From positions 310,001-374,000 of the forward strand of contig JPHH03000029.1 of the NCBI GenBank assembly GCA_000750105.3: a stretch of DNA of 64,000 bases. Direction: 5' to 3'. A model generated the notes under the pieces. The model was not told where the DNA came from, searched no databases, and was given only the letters and a program-made list of their open reading frames with translations. The stretch comes from Tolypocladium sp. Sup5 PDA-1 (Eukaryota; Ascomycota; Sordariomycetes; Hypocreales; Ophiocordycipitaceae). The position numbers and the translations under genes are program-made. Shown one piece after another: positions 23,417-34,146 of the stretch (position 1 is the first letter of the stretch; each line of letters opens with the position of its first letter).

Positions 23417-25504
23417 CAGATCCGGCACAACGTAGATGGCCTTGGGCGCAGCGAAAGGACCGATGCTCTTGCGCACCTGCATGATGAACTCCTTACGCAG
23501 GGCGTCGTTGATCTCGTTGCCGTCCTTGACGGCAACAAAGGCGTTGACGGCCTGGCCGGTGAGCTCGTCAGTAACACCAACGACGGCAGCTTCGGCGACG
23601 GCATGGTGCTCAATAAGGGCAGCCTCGATCTCGGCCGTGGACAAACGGTGGCCGCTGACGTTAACGACATCATCAACACGGCCACGGATCCAGTAGAATC
23701 CTTCGTGGTCTCGGCCAGCACCGTCGCCAGTGAACTACAAGGTACGCATTAGACCCCGAGGCTTCATTCATGGTAGGACGATGGCTGCAACTTACGTAGT
23801 AGCCCGGGTACACGTTGAAGTAAGTGTCCATGTACCGCTTGTGGGCACCGTACACGGTACGGGCCATGCTGGGCCAAGCCTGCTTGAAGGCGAGCACGCC
23901 GTCGACGTCGTTGCCATGAACCTCTTCGCCGGAGACGGGGTCGATGATGGCGGGCTCGATGCCAAAGAACGGCAGCGAGGCGGATCCGGGCTTGGTCGGG
24001 GTGACGCCGGCCAGGGGGGTAATGACGTTGCAGCCTGTCTCCGTCTGCCAGTACGTCTGTGCAGTTGTTAGTATCAAACAGTTGCCAATGCGCTCGTGTC
24101 GCAACTTACGTCGACAACGTGCGACTCCTCCCTGCCGACAACCTCAAAGTACCACTTCCAAACCTCGGCAGCGATGGGCTCACCGACGGAGCCAAGCACA
24201 CGGAGATGCTTCATCTCACCCTTGACGTGCTCGTCGCCGGCGCGCTTGAGCAACCGCAGGGCAGTCGGCGCGACGTAGAACTGGGTGATCTTGTGCTTGT
24301 CGATGATATCCCAGTACCGCGAGAAGTTGGGGTAGGCGGGAGTACCCTCGAAGACAACGGTGGAGACGCCGAGCAGCAGAGGCGCATAGACGACATAGGA
24401 GTGGCCGGTAATCCAACCGACGTCACCGCCGCAGAAGTAGCGGTCGCCCTCGTGGATATCGAACACGTACTTGCCGGTTATGGCACATCCGAGCAGGTAG
24501 CCAGCGGTTGTGTGCATGACGCCCTTGGGCTTACCCGTAGAACCAGAAGTATAGAGGAGGAACAAGGGGTCCTCGGCGTTCATGACCTCAGGGGCGATGT
24601 AGCTGGGCCACTTCTCAACCTCCTCGTGCCACCACAAGTCACGGCCCGCTTGCATGGGGACATCGGCGCCGGTGCGCTTATAGACGAGGACGTGATCAAT
24701 GTCAGGACACTGCTTGAGGGCATCGTCGACAATCTTCTTGGTGCCAATCAACTTGCCACCTCGCTTGCCCTCGTCGGTGGTGATGACCACCCTAGACTTG
24801 GCGTCAATGACACGGTCGCGAAGGGAGTCGGCCGAGAAGCCGGCAAAGATGACAGAGTGGACCGCGCCGATACGGACGCAGGCAAGGATGGCGACAACCG
24901 CCTCGGGAATCATGGGCAGGTAAATGGCAACGGTGTCGCCCTTGCGGACGCCCATCTGCTTCAGTGTCCAGGCCGTCTTGGAGACCTGGCGCAACAGCTC
25001 GCCGTAGGTGACGTTGCGGCCATCCTCGGCCTCGTCGGCCTCGTAGATGATGGCAACGCGGTCCGGGTCCTTGAAGGCATGGCGATCGATGCAGTTGTAC
25101 GAGGCATTGAGCTGGCCCTCGATGAACCACTTGCAGTCGCCGTTGGTGAGGGATCCGCTGGAGACGGTCTCGAAGTCGCGGGACCACGACAGCAGCTCCC
25201 GGGCGTGCCTTCCCCAGAACTTATCGGGTTCCGTAATGGACTCCTTGTACAGCTTCTGGTACTCCTCGATATCTGTGGAGAGTGTCTCCGGTCAGCGCGC
25301 GCCGCGACGCGGACGGACGAGCGGAACGGCATGGAATGGGAATGGCGTCTCAGGCGAACCCGGATGACCGGAGGCCCGACAACCGGAGTCGCAGGATGCA
25401 GAGTGGGACTTACTGGCTAGGTGGGGCTTGCTTGGGTGCTCTGTGATGAAAAAGACGTCAGCCGCGGTCATCAGGGGAGCAATGGAGCATTGGGGAACCC
25501 CCAT
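23209..25504 (-). CDS. facA: Acetyl-CoA synthetase (acetate-CoA ligase)
   Basis: Makes acetyl-CoA from acetate, ATP and CoA; needed for growth on acetate and ethanol and for supplying cytosolic and nuclear acetyl-CoA. Exons on minus: 25504-25414, 25272-24110, 24056-23796, 23734-23330 and 23271-23209; total 660 aa, frame closed and size normal for the family. Visible signatures: the ANL-superfamily P-loop LLYTSGSTGKPKGVMHTTAG, YFCGGDVGWITGHSYVVY, the TYWQTETG core motif, the hinge FYWIRGRVDDVVNVSGHRLS, and the C-terminal PKTRSGKIMRRILRKI whose lysine is the one acetylated in homologues. The first exon is the weak part: MGVPQCSIAPLMTAADVFF before EHPSKPHLA is not the usual fungal N-terminus, and the bases before GAGCACCC (GCTGAC, pyrimidines, CACAG) also look like an intron end, so the true start could lie in an upstream exon. 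Confidence 0.93.
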
Positions 25505-28500
25505 GGCGGCTCAGCACGGCTACTGGCTGAGGCGGCCACTGCTGGAGGAGCGATGGCCGCCCGCCGGCTGTTGCGTGGGGGTGGGCGGAGGGGAGCTCGT
25601 ACTCGCAAGCATCTTCTCGGGGGGGTCTGTGAGACGGTCATCTGTTAGCCTTGCAAAGCCTCAGGACGGCTTCGAGTCCTCCTTATTCCATAGGTATGTT
25701 CTGCGAGGAGCCTTACGGAACGTGTCCACCTCGTGCGCCTCGTGGACGCGGGGTCCTTTTTGCCCTTCAGCCATTGCCGCTGTCGAATTTGCGTTGGACC
25801 GCGGGGCAGCTTTCAGTTTTGCAGGCGCTCAGTTGCTGCTGCGAGCAGTGCGGGGTAGCTATTTTCGGCGGGCTGTTACTGGCGCTGTGACGTTGCGACG
25901 GAGCGATCTGGTGTTAGTCGCGAGCGAGCTCTGGTCCCAAGGTCTCGATTCCGGTTCGAGCAGAGTAAGGTATAGGCGGAGGGGAAAGAATGGAGAGAGG
26001 GGAGAGAATTCGACGACGAAGTTGAGGGAGAGGAAGGAAGGGTGCAACGTGAAAGGGGGGGACCGCGATTCTTTATATTTGGTGGAGGCGTCGCGACTGC
26101 TTCTTGTGGTCATGTAACTGCTGGGGAAGCTAATGTGGTAACCAGGGAAGGTACCGTCCAGTTAGTCGTCGCTGTTTGAGGCGTCCGCAGCTGCTTTGGG
26201 CGCAGGTGCATCCGCAGGCGCAGGCGCAGGTGGCATCCACGGGCAGCCGGTGCTACCTCAACGTGTGGACTACCTCAGGCAGTCGCTACCTTACATTGGT
26301 ACCTGTACCGGGCAGCCGGGGTGGGGAAGGTACCCTCTTCCATGCCGCCGGCGCTATCACCATCGCGGGTCTCATCCTTTTCCCCGAGGCCTTTGTCCTC
26401 CATCCATGTTAGCCACGGGTACTAATCTACTCGTGCGTAGTTTTCAGACGAGGGCAGAGAAGAGCAACGCGCGGAAGACCGGACCTCTTAGCCTCCAGTC
26501 CTCCTTTCCCGGGTCCCCCTGCATTGGTCGAGGGGAGGGAAAGCACGGCCTTGGATCCCGGGAGAAGGGACACGGCTCGGTTACCATTTCGATGTCGCGT
26601 GCGCAACACCGGCCCGTCCAGGTGCAAGTCGTGATCAGACGATACAGCCTCTGATGTTTGTGCTTCGGCAGAGCCCGCTCCCTCAACTCGATTCACACGT
26701 GTATGTACTCGTACTCCGTCATTGCGCGACCTGGAGCAAATTTGCCCGCCAATTTGTTTGCGAGCCCTCTTTGTTCTCGAACTCGCGTATGTACTCCTAC
26801 ATATGCACGCCGTTCCCTTGCAGCAGGGTCCAGCATTACAGGCCGCTCAAGGACCAACACGCATCCAGGGCGCCGCCTCGGATTCGTGTCAACCCAGACC
26901 AGGGGACAGAGACTTCAAGACCCAACGTGGTCTGTCGGTCGGCTGTTGTTGTTGGTGGCATGCCGTCTCTTCCAGCCCTGTCCCAGCCCCAGCCCAGCCC
27001 GCTTCCCGCCAGCAACTACGAGTAATGGAGTTCACGCACAACCTCTCCACTCTGTTGTTGCATGCAACCAAACATCCTTCGTCGCCGTTACCCAGCAATT
27101 TTAACCAAGCTCCCTATTCGCCAGCCTCCATCTGCAGCTCGTTGCCAAAATGGCGTTTTTTATGGTCCCCCAGTGCCGTGTCTTTATGGTGGTACGAAGT
27201 AGTTATGCGAAGCGCAACTCTGCCCCAAGTAGGTAAGAGAAAGGAGAAGACACCAAGCAGGGGCTAAATCGAAGGAAAAAGGCTCATGAGTGCAGATGCT
27301 CGGCCCCATCCACTCACCGTCTCTTGCCTTATTGGCGTGGAGCCTGGCATTGCACAACAGCAACAGTTGCAGATAGATTCCCCTTCCCCGTCCGTCTGCC
27401 CGCATGCATACAGCCTCAATGCAACAAGACGGGCTGCAAGCTCCGCGACAACCACCGAAGAGCTCTGGGACAGACATCCATATCCGTGGACCCTCGTGTA
27501 CGCTGCCGGCCGTCGGTGCATGTAGATGTACGAAGCACCTGGGGCCCGGTGTGACCTCATCTTTGCTCATGGCGGCGCACTACGCACGCCCAGCCCGCGA
27601 TGTATGTACCACCCCGACGGGAGCCGCATCGCCCATCTTCGATGCACTTCGTACTTGTGAGGTGGGAGCTGTCGAACTGCTTCGGCTCTGAGGCTGCCCC
27701 TCCCCCTCCATCTCCGCATTCTATGCTTGTCACTGGGCCCGGCCCCCCAGCAATCGAACAATCTAGCTCCCTCTTGGCCTCGTCCAGAGACATGCACGCT
27801 TTGGTCTCCTGCCTGCACTTTCAATGTGTCCTCAACGCCCTTTGATTGGTGTTGACGGCCAGCTCATGGCATTATCACAGCGATCGAGACCTCCGGAGAG
27901 CGGCCCCGTCCAACAGAGAGCCCTTGAATGTTTTACTGTAACCGCTGCTTGTGCATATTTCATTACAGCGCGCCGCTTGCGGCATCGCGGTTGGCCATCT
28001 TTGGCCTCATGACCTGGCCCGACGCCACTGGTGGGAGTCGCTGCTTGGTCCCGACGCCGATGGAGGGCGACCAAACCTTCTTTTTCTCCCATCGGCTGGA
28101 AGTGCCGGACACTCGTCCGGCTTCTGAGTGAATCATTAAGCGTTCTCGGTAGTTGGCATATGAGGACTTACAAATTGGGCTTCTCAGATAGGGCTCCTGC
28201 CGCAGCCGCAACCATGCAACCCCTTGCGCCAACCTCCAGGTGTTTCAGCTTGGCCCTCAGACAGATGAGGCAACGTGAAGGTATCACGATGGATATTTCT
28301 CGCCCATATTCCAGCTCCAGCTGCCAGGCGTGTTGGAGCGTCCTTTCGTCCTCTCGTCCGGAACAGGGTCTAGGGTGGTATCCGAGCCCCACCAATGGCC
28401 ACGCTTCAACGGCACCCATCGACTTCATCCTTACCTCCAATCCAGTCTCTCGCAGGTGTCTGCTGTATACTCTTCGGTTCAATTTTACAGATCAATGCGC

Positions 28501-29300
28501 TTTGCCGTTGGCTTACTCAACCGCGACTTCCGGAGACCTGTTGTTGGCTACACAAAATGGCGAGACATGCAGTTTGCCGACTCCCCTTCCCCGCCACAAC
28601 AAGGCTCAGCCACTTCTTTAGGCTTCCTTTGTTGCACGACATACGGAAACAATGCTTAATCCCCTGGTTGGGCTCCATTAACCTCTCGCAGCTTTCCTTG
28701 CTTGCTCTTCCTGCCATGTGTTTCCTCCAACTCTCAACCCTTGGCCACTTAATGAGATCACCGGAGCCGGCTACGCCTGCCCCAGCAACAACATGTGTAT
28801 GGCCACGGGCAGCAAGTCGGCAAGCCAGACACGCCGCCAGCTGCACGAATCCAGACCGTCTTTGGCAACAGTTCGGCCCCATGGCAGGGGTCATACAAAT
28901 CGACGGCGCACCGGCCATCGGGTCCCAGCCGCGAGCCCCTGGGGACACATGAACTCCCTGGAGAGTGAAGCTTGTCTTGAAGGAGTATTATCCAATGGAC
29001 CTGGCGACATAACGCATCTCTCCAAGCTATAGGTTTTCTGGAAGCGCATGCCGGATCGACAGTGAAATTCGAACATCATCAGTTAGAGCCTTGCACAGCT
29101 TGACAAGCCTGGATCGATGGGAACGCCCTTTCACAGCCAAGAGAAGGCCGAAATATGTTCAAATTCGACTCAATGTCAAGTATAAAAACTCGGAAACTTC
29201 CCGTAAGGACATAACCAATAAAACTGTTGGCGCTCAAGGGTCCCCAAACACGACGACCCCGACTTGCACACCTGTAGACGTGACATTCTGGCAGCCGTCA
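25505..29300. other. Gene-poor 3.8 kb stretch
   Basis: No supported gene. The left end should hold the acetyl-CoA synthetase promoter and perhaps an untranslated 5' exon: a CTCACAG acceptor-like site near 25631 on the minus strand precedes a Pro/Ser-rich open stretch. A short GCAGGC-type repeat lies at about 26200-26232, and TACGAAGTA-like motifs are at about 27193 and 27655. Open frames are short, overlapping and without domains. Confidence 0.5.
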
Positions 29301-29316
29301 TCTATGCAGCTTGCCA

Positions 29317-29800
29317 TTACTTCTTCTTGTCCGTTGCAATAATCTGCTCGCACCTCGTGACGGCCTTATCGAAAAGATCGGGCTCTGGCGTTGGCACGTT
29401 CTCATAACGATAGTTATAGTGCCGTTTTGGAAGCGTGCGAGCTTGTGGGATCACGCCTGTCGACGGTGTGTTTGCGAAGGAGAGGGATTCGACACAAGAC
29501 AGGCAAGGAAGCACGAGGATCTTTTATATTTGTAATTACAGGTCTGTGAATAACTTTCACCATGGTCGTTTGTGAGTCTTGGCCCTACGATGAAGGGTTG
29601 TCGGGATGGAGGAAGAATGGCCAGTAGTGCTTCACGAACGGGCTTTGAGCCAGCACATCACTGCCGACAAAGAGCACACACACGCTGTCTAGATCGATGC
29701 AGGGGAAATTTTCAGTTGAAAGCCAGGTAAGGTGTCCTGTGCTCGTCAAAGCTGAGCTAAATTGGATCCTGAATGTAGGATGAGAAGGTTTCGCCTTCAA
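29317..29800 (-). pseudogene. Degenerate copy of an unrecognised gene family (copy A)
   Basis: Read on the minus strand, this segment resembles the better-preserved copy at 30188-30697 along its length. In copy A a run CVLFVGSDVLAQSP then HYWPFFLHP matches QYLFVPLVVHSDELSS then CAFLP of the other copy, followed after an in-frame TAG by VITNIKDPRASLPVLCRIPL, matching QIFKNYKACRLPFPSLLRML. At DNA level the strongest identity is around 29470-29560 (TCACAGA, CGTCGACAGG versus CGTCGCCAGG, TGATCCC versus TTCATCCC), with small indels. Stops and indels suggest decay. Function of the family is unknown to me. Confidence 0.45.
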
Positions 29801-29994
29801 ACGCCACTGCGAGACTCTGCAAGTGTGGCATGGACAGATTCGAATTCGACTTTAATTCCAATTATGAAGACTGCAATTTAAGTTCTTAAAGAATAACCTG
29901 CGGGAACAAGTCCTCAACCCTGGTGTTCATGTCACCGACTATGCAAACGAGCAGACGTGCCAGTTGAATAAGCCCAAGAGCCTGCTTCCCCTTG

Positions 29995-30886
29995 TCATGG
30001 GTTTGTGCCTCTATTGCCTGCCGACGGCGACTCCTTCAACGGCTCCCTTGACGACTCCATGGTGTAATACCAGAGAAACTTTGGGATGGAGCAATATCGG
30101 CCACAACGGCTGCAGTTCCGCCCCGGTGGACGCACGGTAGGCGCGTCGGTGCAGTTGGGGTTTGTGCACTTCCAGCCAAGGAACGTCCTAACCAGTGGCA
30201 TCGCAAGGTCCTTGGGGGCGCAGATATAGGCGGATAATGTGAGAGACGCTTATGCGGGTTAGCAAGCTGTCCCTGTCAGGGCTGATGAGGGAGGCCACGT
30301 ACGGATTTCTGCTTGGGGGCGCGAGGGCTGGGGGATGAACCCTGGCGACGATGTGTCTGCGTAGCATTCGCAGCAAGGAGGGAAAGGGAAGACGACACGC
30401 TTTATAGTTTTTAAAGATCTGTGAGTCAGTGAAATCAGCATCGCCAGTAATGATTTTGGTGTGACAGGCTGTGGTGATGGGCAAGAAGGCGCATCACTCG
30501 TCCAAGACGGACCGAGAACTAAGCTCATCACTGTGGACAACCAGTGGCACAAACAAGTACTGGCGGAGCCGTTCGAAAACCATGTGTACAAGCAATGAAC
30601 AGGACACTCCCAGCAGAAGATTCTCAATCACGATATTCCCAGACATCACCATCCAGGAGAAGCACGTATGGAGATACGCCGTGTCACTGCCAGTCACTAC
30701 GCCTACAGCCTACATCCTTCTTTGCACCCCTCCTACGTCTCTTACTTACCATCTCCCTTCTGCAATTTGTCTAAATGGGACCAGGCCTCCGACGCCGACA
30801 TACCTGAAGTCGGCTACCTCCACCATGGCCTTCTTGCACTTGGCCTCATCGCACCGCCAGCACACAAAGGTGGTCTCGATAGACAT
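29995..30886 (-). pseudogene. Best-preserved copy of the unrecognised family (copy B), probably broken
   Basis: A coherent start can be built: exon 30886-30750, intron 30749-30687 (63 bp, GTAAGT donor, CAG acceptor), exon 30686-30494. It begins MSIETTFVCWRCDEAKCKKA, with a Cys-x2-Cys-x4-Cys cluster, and continues DTAYLHTCFSWMVMSGNIVI and then FVPLVVHSDELSSRSVLDE to an in-frame TGA at 30494-30496. The same frame then stays open to 30188 with protein-like sequence (LPITTACHTKIITGDADF; IFKNYKACRLPFPSLLRML; RDSLLTRISVSHIIRLYLRP), so the TGA looks like a disabling mutation. A frame change follows, and 30201-29995 reads a Cys-rich end (GWKCTNPNC, then NCSRCGRYC) resembling a zinc ribbon. Without the TGA this would be one protein with Cys clusters at both ends. 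If the TGA is real, the intact product is 109 aa. I do not recognise the family. Confidence 0.4.
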
Positions 30887-30985
30887 CGTCGGCAGGTCGA
30901 TTGAGTAGGTATCTACGGGATATGCGGTGTTGTACGAACTACCGATTATGAGGTTCGTGGAACCAGGCTGTGCAAGTTTGATGAC

Positions 30986-31023
30986 TGATGTGTTGATGGC
31001 TGATGTGTTGATGGCTGATGTGT
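30986..31023. repeat. Short tandem repeat, 15-base unit
   Basis: About two and a half copies of TGATGTGTTGATGGC, immediately upstream (minus strand sense) of copy B of the decayed family. Read on the minus strand in frame it gives repeated Asn-Thr-Ser-Ala-Ile. Confidence 0.8.
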
Positions 31024-31049
31024 TCAACTATGACGAGGTATTCTCTGGA

Positions 31050-31260
31050 CGCTTGAGAGATTGCGACAATGCACTGCTGACTGGTTTATAATGAGGCTCG
31101 AGACTCGGGGAGCATAGCATCGTGCTATAGTTTTCACTGGTGGTCCGTGACGTTGATGGTGAGGGACAGTTGAGGAACATCGGGCTGCGGTGAGACATTG
31201 CAGACCGTGAAGGAAGCCCAGCAGGCCATCACAGACGGACCAGAGCCAAGTCATCACTGT
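31050..31260 (-). pseudogene. Remnant related to the decayed family (copy C)
   Basis: The minus strand near 31200-31255 (CAGTGATGACTTGGCTCT, then GGTCCGTCT) aligns with CAGTGATGAGCTTAGTTCTC, then GGTCCGTCT of copy B near 30500-30540, with small gaps. Downstream, the translated string CPSPSTSRTTSENYSTML echoes CPSPQPVTPKSLLAML of the same region of copy B in another frame. No open reading frame survives. Confidence 0.3.
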
Positions 31261-31359
31261 TCATGATAGCCGAGACACTGGGCAAATCGATTTGAGAGGA
31301 TATTTGGACACCAAGAACGCCGCGAACCCCGCCGGCCAAGCCCGGCACCATGTCTGCAA

Positions 31360-32533
31360 TTACATGTCCATGCTCATCAGGTACATCTCAAAGATGCGCA
31401 TAAACTTGGCCACAAACGCCTCAAGATGGAAAATGACCTTGGTTCCCGTCTTGATCCTGTGCTCGTAAAAGGCGGACCACTGGATCACCTCGCCCTTCAG
31501 CCCATCGTCGATCAGTGCCAGCAGCTTGAACGTCAGGGTCTTCAGGATCGTCGTCGGGGGGATGCAGTGAGTGAGGAGGTCGTAGAGCTTTGATCGGACC
31601 TGCAAGATCCTTGCCGGCGTGTGCTCGTCCATTATTTCTTTTGCGATTTGGCCAATCAGTGCCTCCCAGTCCGCGGGTGGGACGGGCGTGCTCTCTGTGA
31701 CCTTCTCACTGTAGGTTGACGTTAGCGAACAACACATCTAGTCATGCATCCTGGGGCTCCCTACTTTTGTGCGTGAACAGCCTCGTACATGAGAAGCGCC
31801 CTCCGCAGATTCCTTCCGCTCTCCACCGCTATTCGCTTGTGTAGGCCCTCGACGACCTCCCAGTTCTCCTTCTTTGCGGACTGTGCCAACACGTCGCATA
31901 TTTGCTCGTGTGTCGGTGCCGCGACCCTGACCAACAGTGTTCTCGAGCGAATCGGCGCAATAATATTGGACGTCGAGTTGGCAAGAAGAATCAGCCGCAA
32001 GTTGGGCGAGTACTTTTCCATTGTCCGACGCAGCGCCGCCTGCGCATCTCGCGAAAGCTGGTCCGCCTCGTTGATCACGACGACCTTGAACCGTTGCTTT
32101 GCTGACTGGTCGACTTGCTGTGTTTGTGCGACCTCCTTTAGAAGATCTTGTATGACTACCCTGTCGTAGTTTCCCACATCGGAGGGGGTGATTTCGAGAT
32201 GGTAGACGGAGGCGACAATGTTGAACTCGAGCTTGCGGTTGCTGCTCGTCTGGAACACGCGAGCATCGATCTTGATCTTCTCGACGCCGGGTCCGTAGAG
32301 CTCCTTCAATGTTGCCACTACCCTCGTCTTCTTTCCGGCGCCGGAGGGTCCGTAGACGAGGAGATGGGGGAAGTCGCCGCTTTGCGCCTGGGCACGCAGC
32401 ATCAGCTCCGTCCGTCCACGGTCCACGTTGAGAAGAGACGACTTACCAGCGATTGGAGCCGCTCTGATAGTTCATGGTGGTAGGTCAAGGCCTCTAGAGA
32501 CCGCGGGCGATGCTTGTCGACAATGAGGGCCAT
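31360..32533 (-). CDS. rfc5: Replication factor C subunit 5 (clamp loader small subunit; human RFC3)
   Basis: AAA+ subunit of the RFC clamp loader that opens PCNA and loads it at primer-template junctions; also used by the Rad24, Elg1 and Ctf18 loaders. Exons on minus: 32533-32447, 32387-31765 and 31708-31360, 352 aa, close to yeast Rfc5. It starts MALIVDKHRPRSLEALTYHH, the typical RFC box I. The Walker A-like loop GPSGAGKKTR is at residues 42-51, VVVINEADQLSRDAQAALRR is the Walker B/box V region, and IRSRTLLVRV is the region of the SRC motif (Thr here where many homologues have Cys). The C-terminal collar helices are present up to the end. The gene lies 391 bases upstream of the 3' end of the uL16m gene and in the same orientation. 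Confidence 0.95.
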
Positions 32534-32924
32534 GTTTGCGATTGTGAGGCGACTGGAGGAAGAAGAGGCTGCCGCTTTTTCGTGCTGGGAAGACGCGTTG
32601 GCGCGCGTTAAGTGATGAGCGAGGTGGGATGATGGCTGGAGGTACGTACCGGTGGCCCGTGCACTTCACCCAACTTCAACGGCCTCAATTCCACTGTACG
32701 AAGTATTAATACGAAGTACGGAGAACGGACTACGAAGTCTTTCGTCTCAACCTGATGATTGGACCGATGTAAAGACAAGAGATTAGGGAAATGTACATTT
32801 ATTCTGCGCAAGGTAGGTATTTGCTTCTTGGATGGCTCAAGAGGCTCCTATCCACAGGTATATAGTACACGCCTCGGCCCCGATATGGTGGTACAACGAC
32901 GATCTGGTCTCATCTATGCTAAAG
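32534..32924 (-). promoter_or_regulatory. Promoter region of rfc5 with clustered TACGAAGTA motifs
   Basis: 391 bases between the rfc5 start and the 3' end of the uL16m gene. Contains two or three close copies of the TACGAAGTA motif (32697-32705, about 32710-32722 and 32731-32737). No MluI-box-like ACGCGT, the usual yeast S-phase element, is visible. Confidence 0.4.
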
Positions 32925-33802
32925 TCATGGCGAGCGCGATGCTTCGGATGTGCTCCCCGCCTCCGTGACAGGCGTTGGCGAAGACGCCTCTAGCAACTCC
33001 ACAGGCGTAATCTGCCTCCGCGGTCTCTTCAAGTCCTCCAGCGTGATGCCATCCAGCTTGGTAATGCCAACGACCGGAGGATCCCCCTTCTTCACAAACT
33101 CCCACTGGCCTGTGTATTGTCAGTATGAGCTAACCTCGTTGCTTGGTCTGAAGGCATCAACTGACCTGGCAACTTGTTTCCGGCCAGACGGAATGCATCC
33201 CGCACGATTTGCTCGTGGATCCGCCCCTTGATTTCGAAGAGTACCTGGCTCACGGCCATTCTCGTCGCCCAATGATCGAAAGAACCTTTACCCTTGCCCA
33301 TTCGCATCTACCACTCGTCAGTTCCTGGCATCCTTGGTCTCCGGTGTGCAATGCAGGGGGGGCGCCGTACCTCGTTGCCGCTCACGTACACACCGACGTT
33401 GCAGTTTTTCCGCTTGTAGATTCGGTATTTCTCTCCTCGAAGCCGCACCTTGATCGTATCCTGGGCCATCTTCAGCTGCTTGGCGCTGATTCTTCGGTGG
33501 TGATCAATCATGCGCAGGCCGTAGTCGCCCCAAATCACCGTCGTTCCCTTTGTCGAGCCTCCCGTCGCCACTCGCGGACGGCCCTTGGCCATCTTCTTCT
33601 TGCGGTTCAGACTCGGCTCCAGCCAGGTGCCCATGACGGGGGCTGTGGTAGAGAAGGCTCGGACATTCTGTAGTCGTCGTGCGATATCGAGCGTTTTCGA
33701 TTGCCGTTGCAGTGGTGCTCTGAGCTGTCGCAGAGGCGACGAGTTGCATATCCTCAGCCCTTGGAAGGCATTGAGCAATGTCGATGTGCTGGCGGGCTTC
33801 AT
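32925..33802 (-). CDS. mrpl16: Mitochondrial large ribosomal subunit protein uL16m
   Basis: Component of the mitochondrial large ribosomal subunit near the peptidyl transferase and tRNA-binding region. Exons on minus: 33802-33371, 33307-33166 and 33109-32925, 252 aa. The first about 55 residues are rich in Arg, Ser, Leu and Gln without acidic residues, a mitochondrial targeting sequence ending around RAFSTTAPVMGTWLEPS. The body shows the uL16 features KGRPRVATGGSTKGTTVIWG, GLRMIDHHRRISAKQLKMAQ, then VRMGKGKGSFDHWATRMAV and the FEIKGRIHEQIVRDAFRLA helix region. The C-terminal 60 residues are an extension typical of fungal mitochondrial proteins. The 5' end faces rfc1 across a 344 base divergent promoter. 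Confidence 0.95.
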
Positions 33803-34146
33803 TATGTTGGCTTGTTGCTTATCGAAGCTACATTGAAACCACGGAGCTCCAGAAAATCTGCCCCGGATGGCATCGCTGCCAGTAGAAAATGCGGCCTAAA
33901 ATTTCAGGCGCACAGGCTGCACCAATTAAGCCCAAGTCACGGACCTCGCGTCAGCTTCGCGTCCGGCAGCGGGTCCGCCGTGCACGTCACCCGACAATTT
34001 CCAGGCTCCTGCTGCGTCGCTTCGCTCGCAACGACAGCTCCTTGCTCCAGGCAGCACGGCCCAATGGTGATAAAAAGGCATCCCGTGCCCTGTCAGTGAG
34101 CCAACATCACCACCTGCGTTTTGAGAAGCACCTTGTGCTCGACAAG
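33803..34146. promoter_or_regulatory. Divergent promoter, mrpl16 (-) and rfc1 (+)
   Basis: 344 bases between two start codons on opposite strands, so both genes must use signals in or around it. A CATCACCACC-type leader precedes the rfc1 ATG. No clear TATA box. Confidence 0.6.

Noticed and set aside
24059..25420. 453-codon open frame on the plus strand
   Set aside because: Exactly antisense to the acetyl-CoA synthetase exon; the long frame is a by-product of GC-rich third positions.
30259..30627. Cys-rich 122-codon frame (FCWECPVHCLYTWF) considered as a zinc-binding protein
   Set aside because: Comparison with the neighbouring degenerate copies shows that the conserved frame is another one; the Cys pattern here is a frame-shifted reading.
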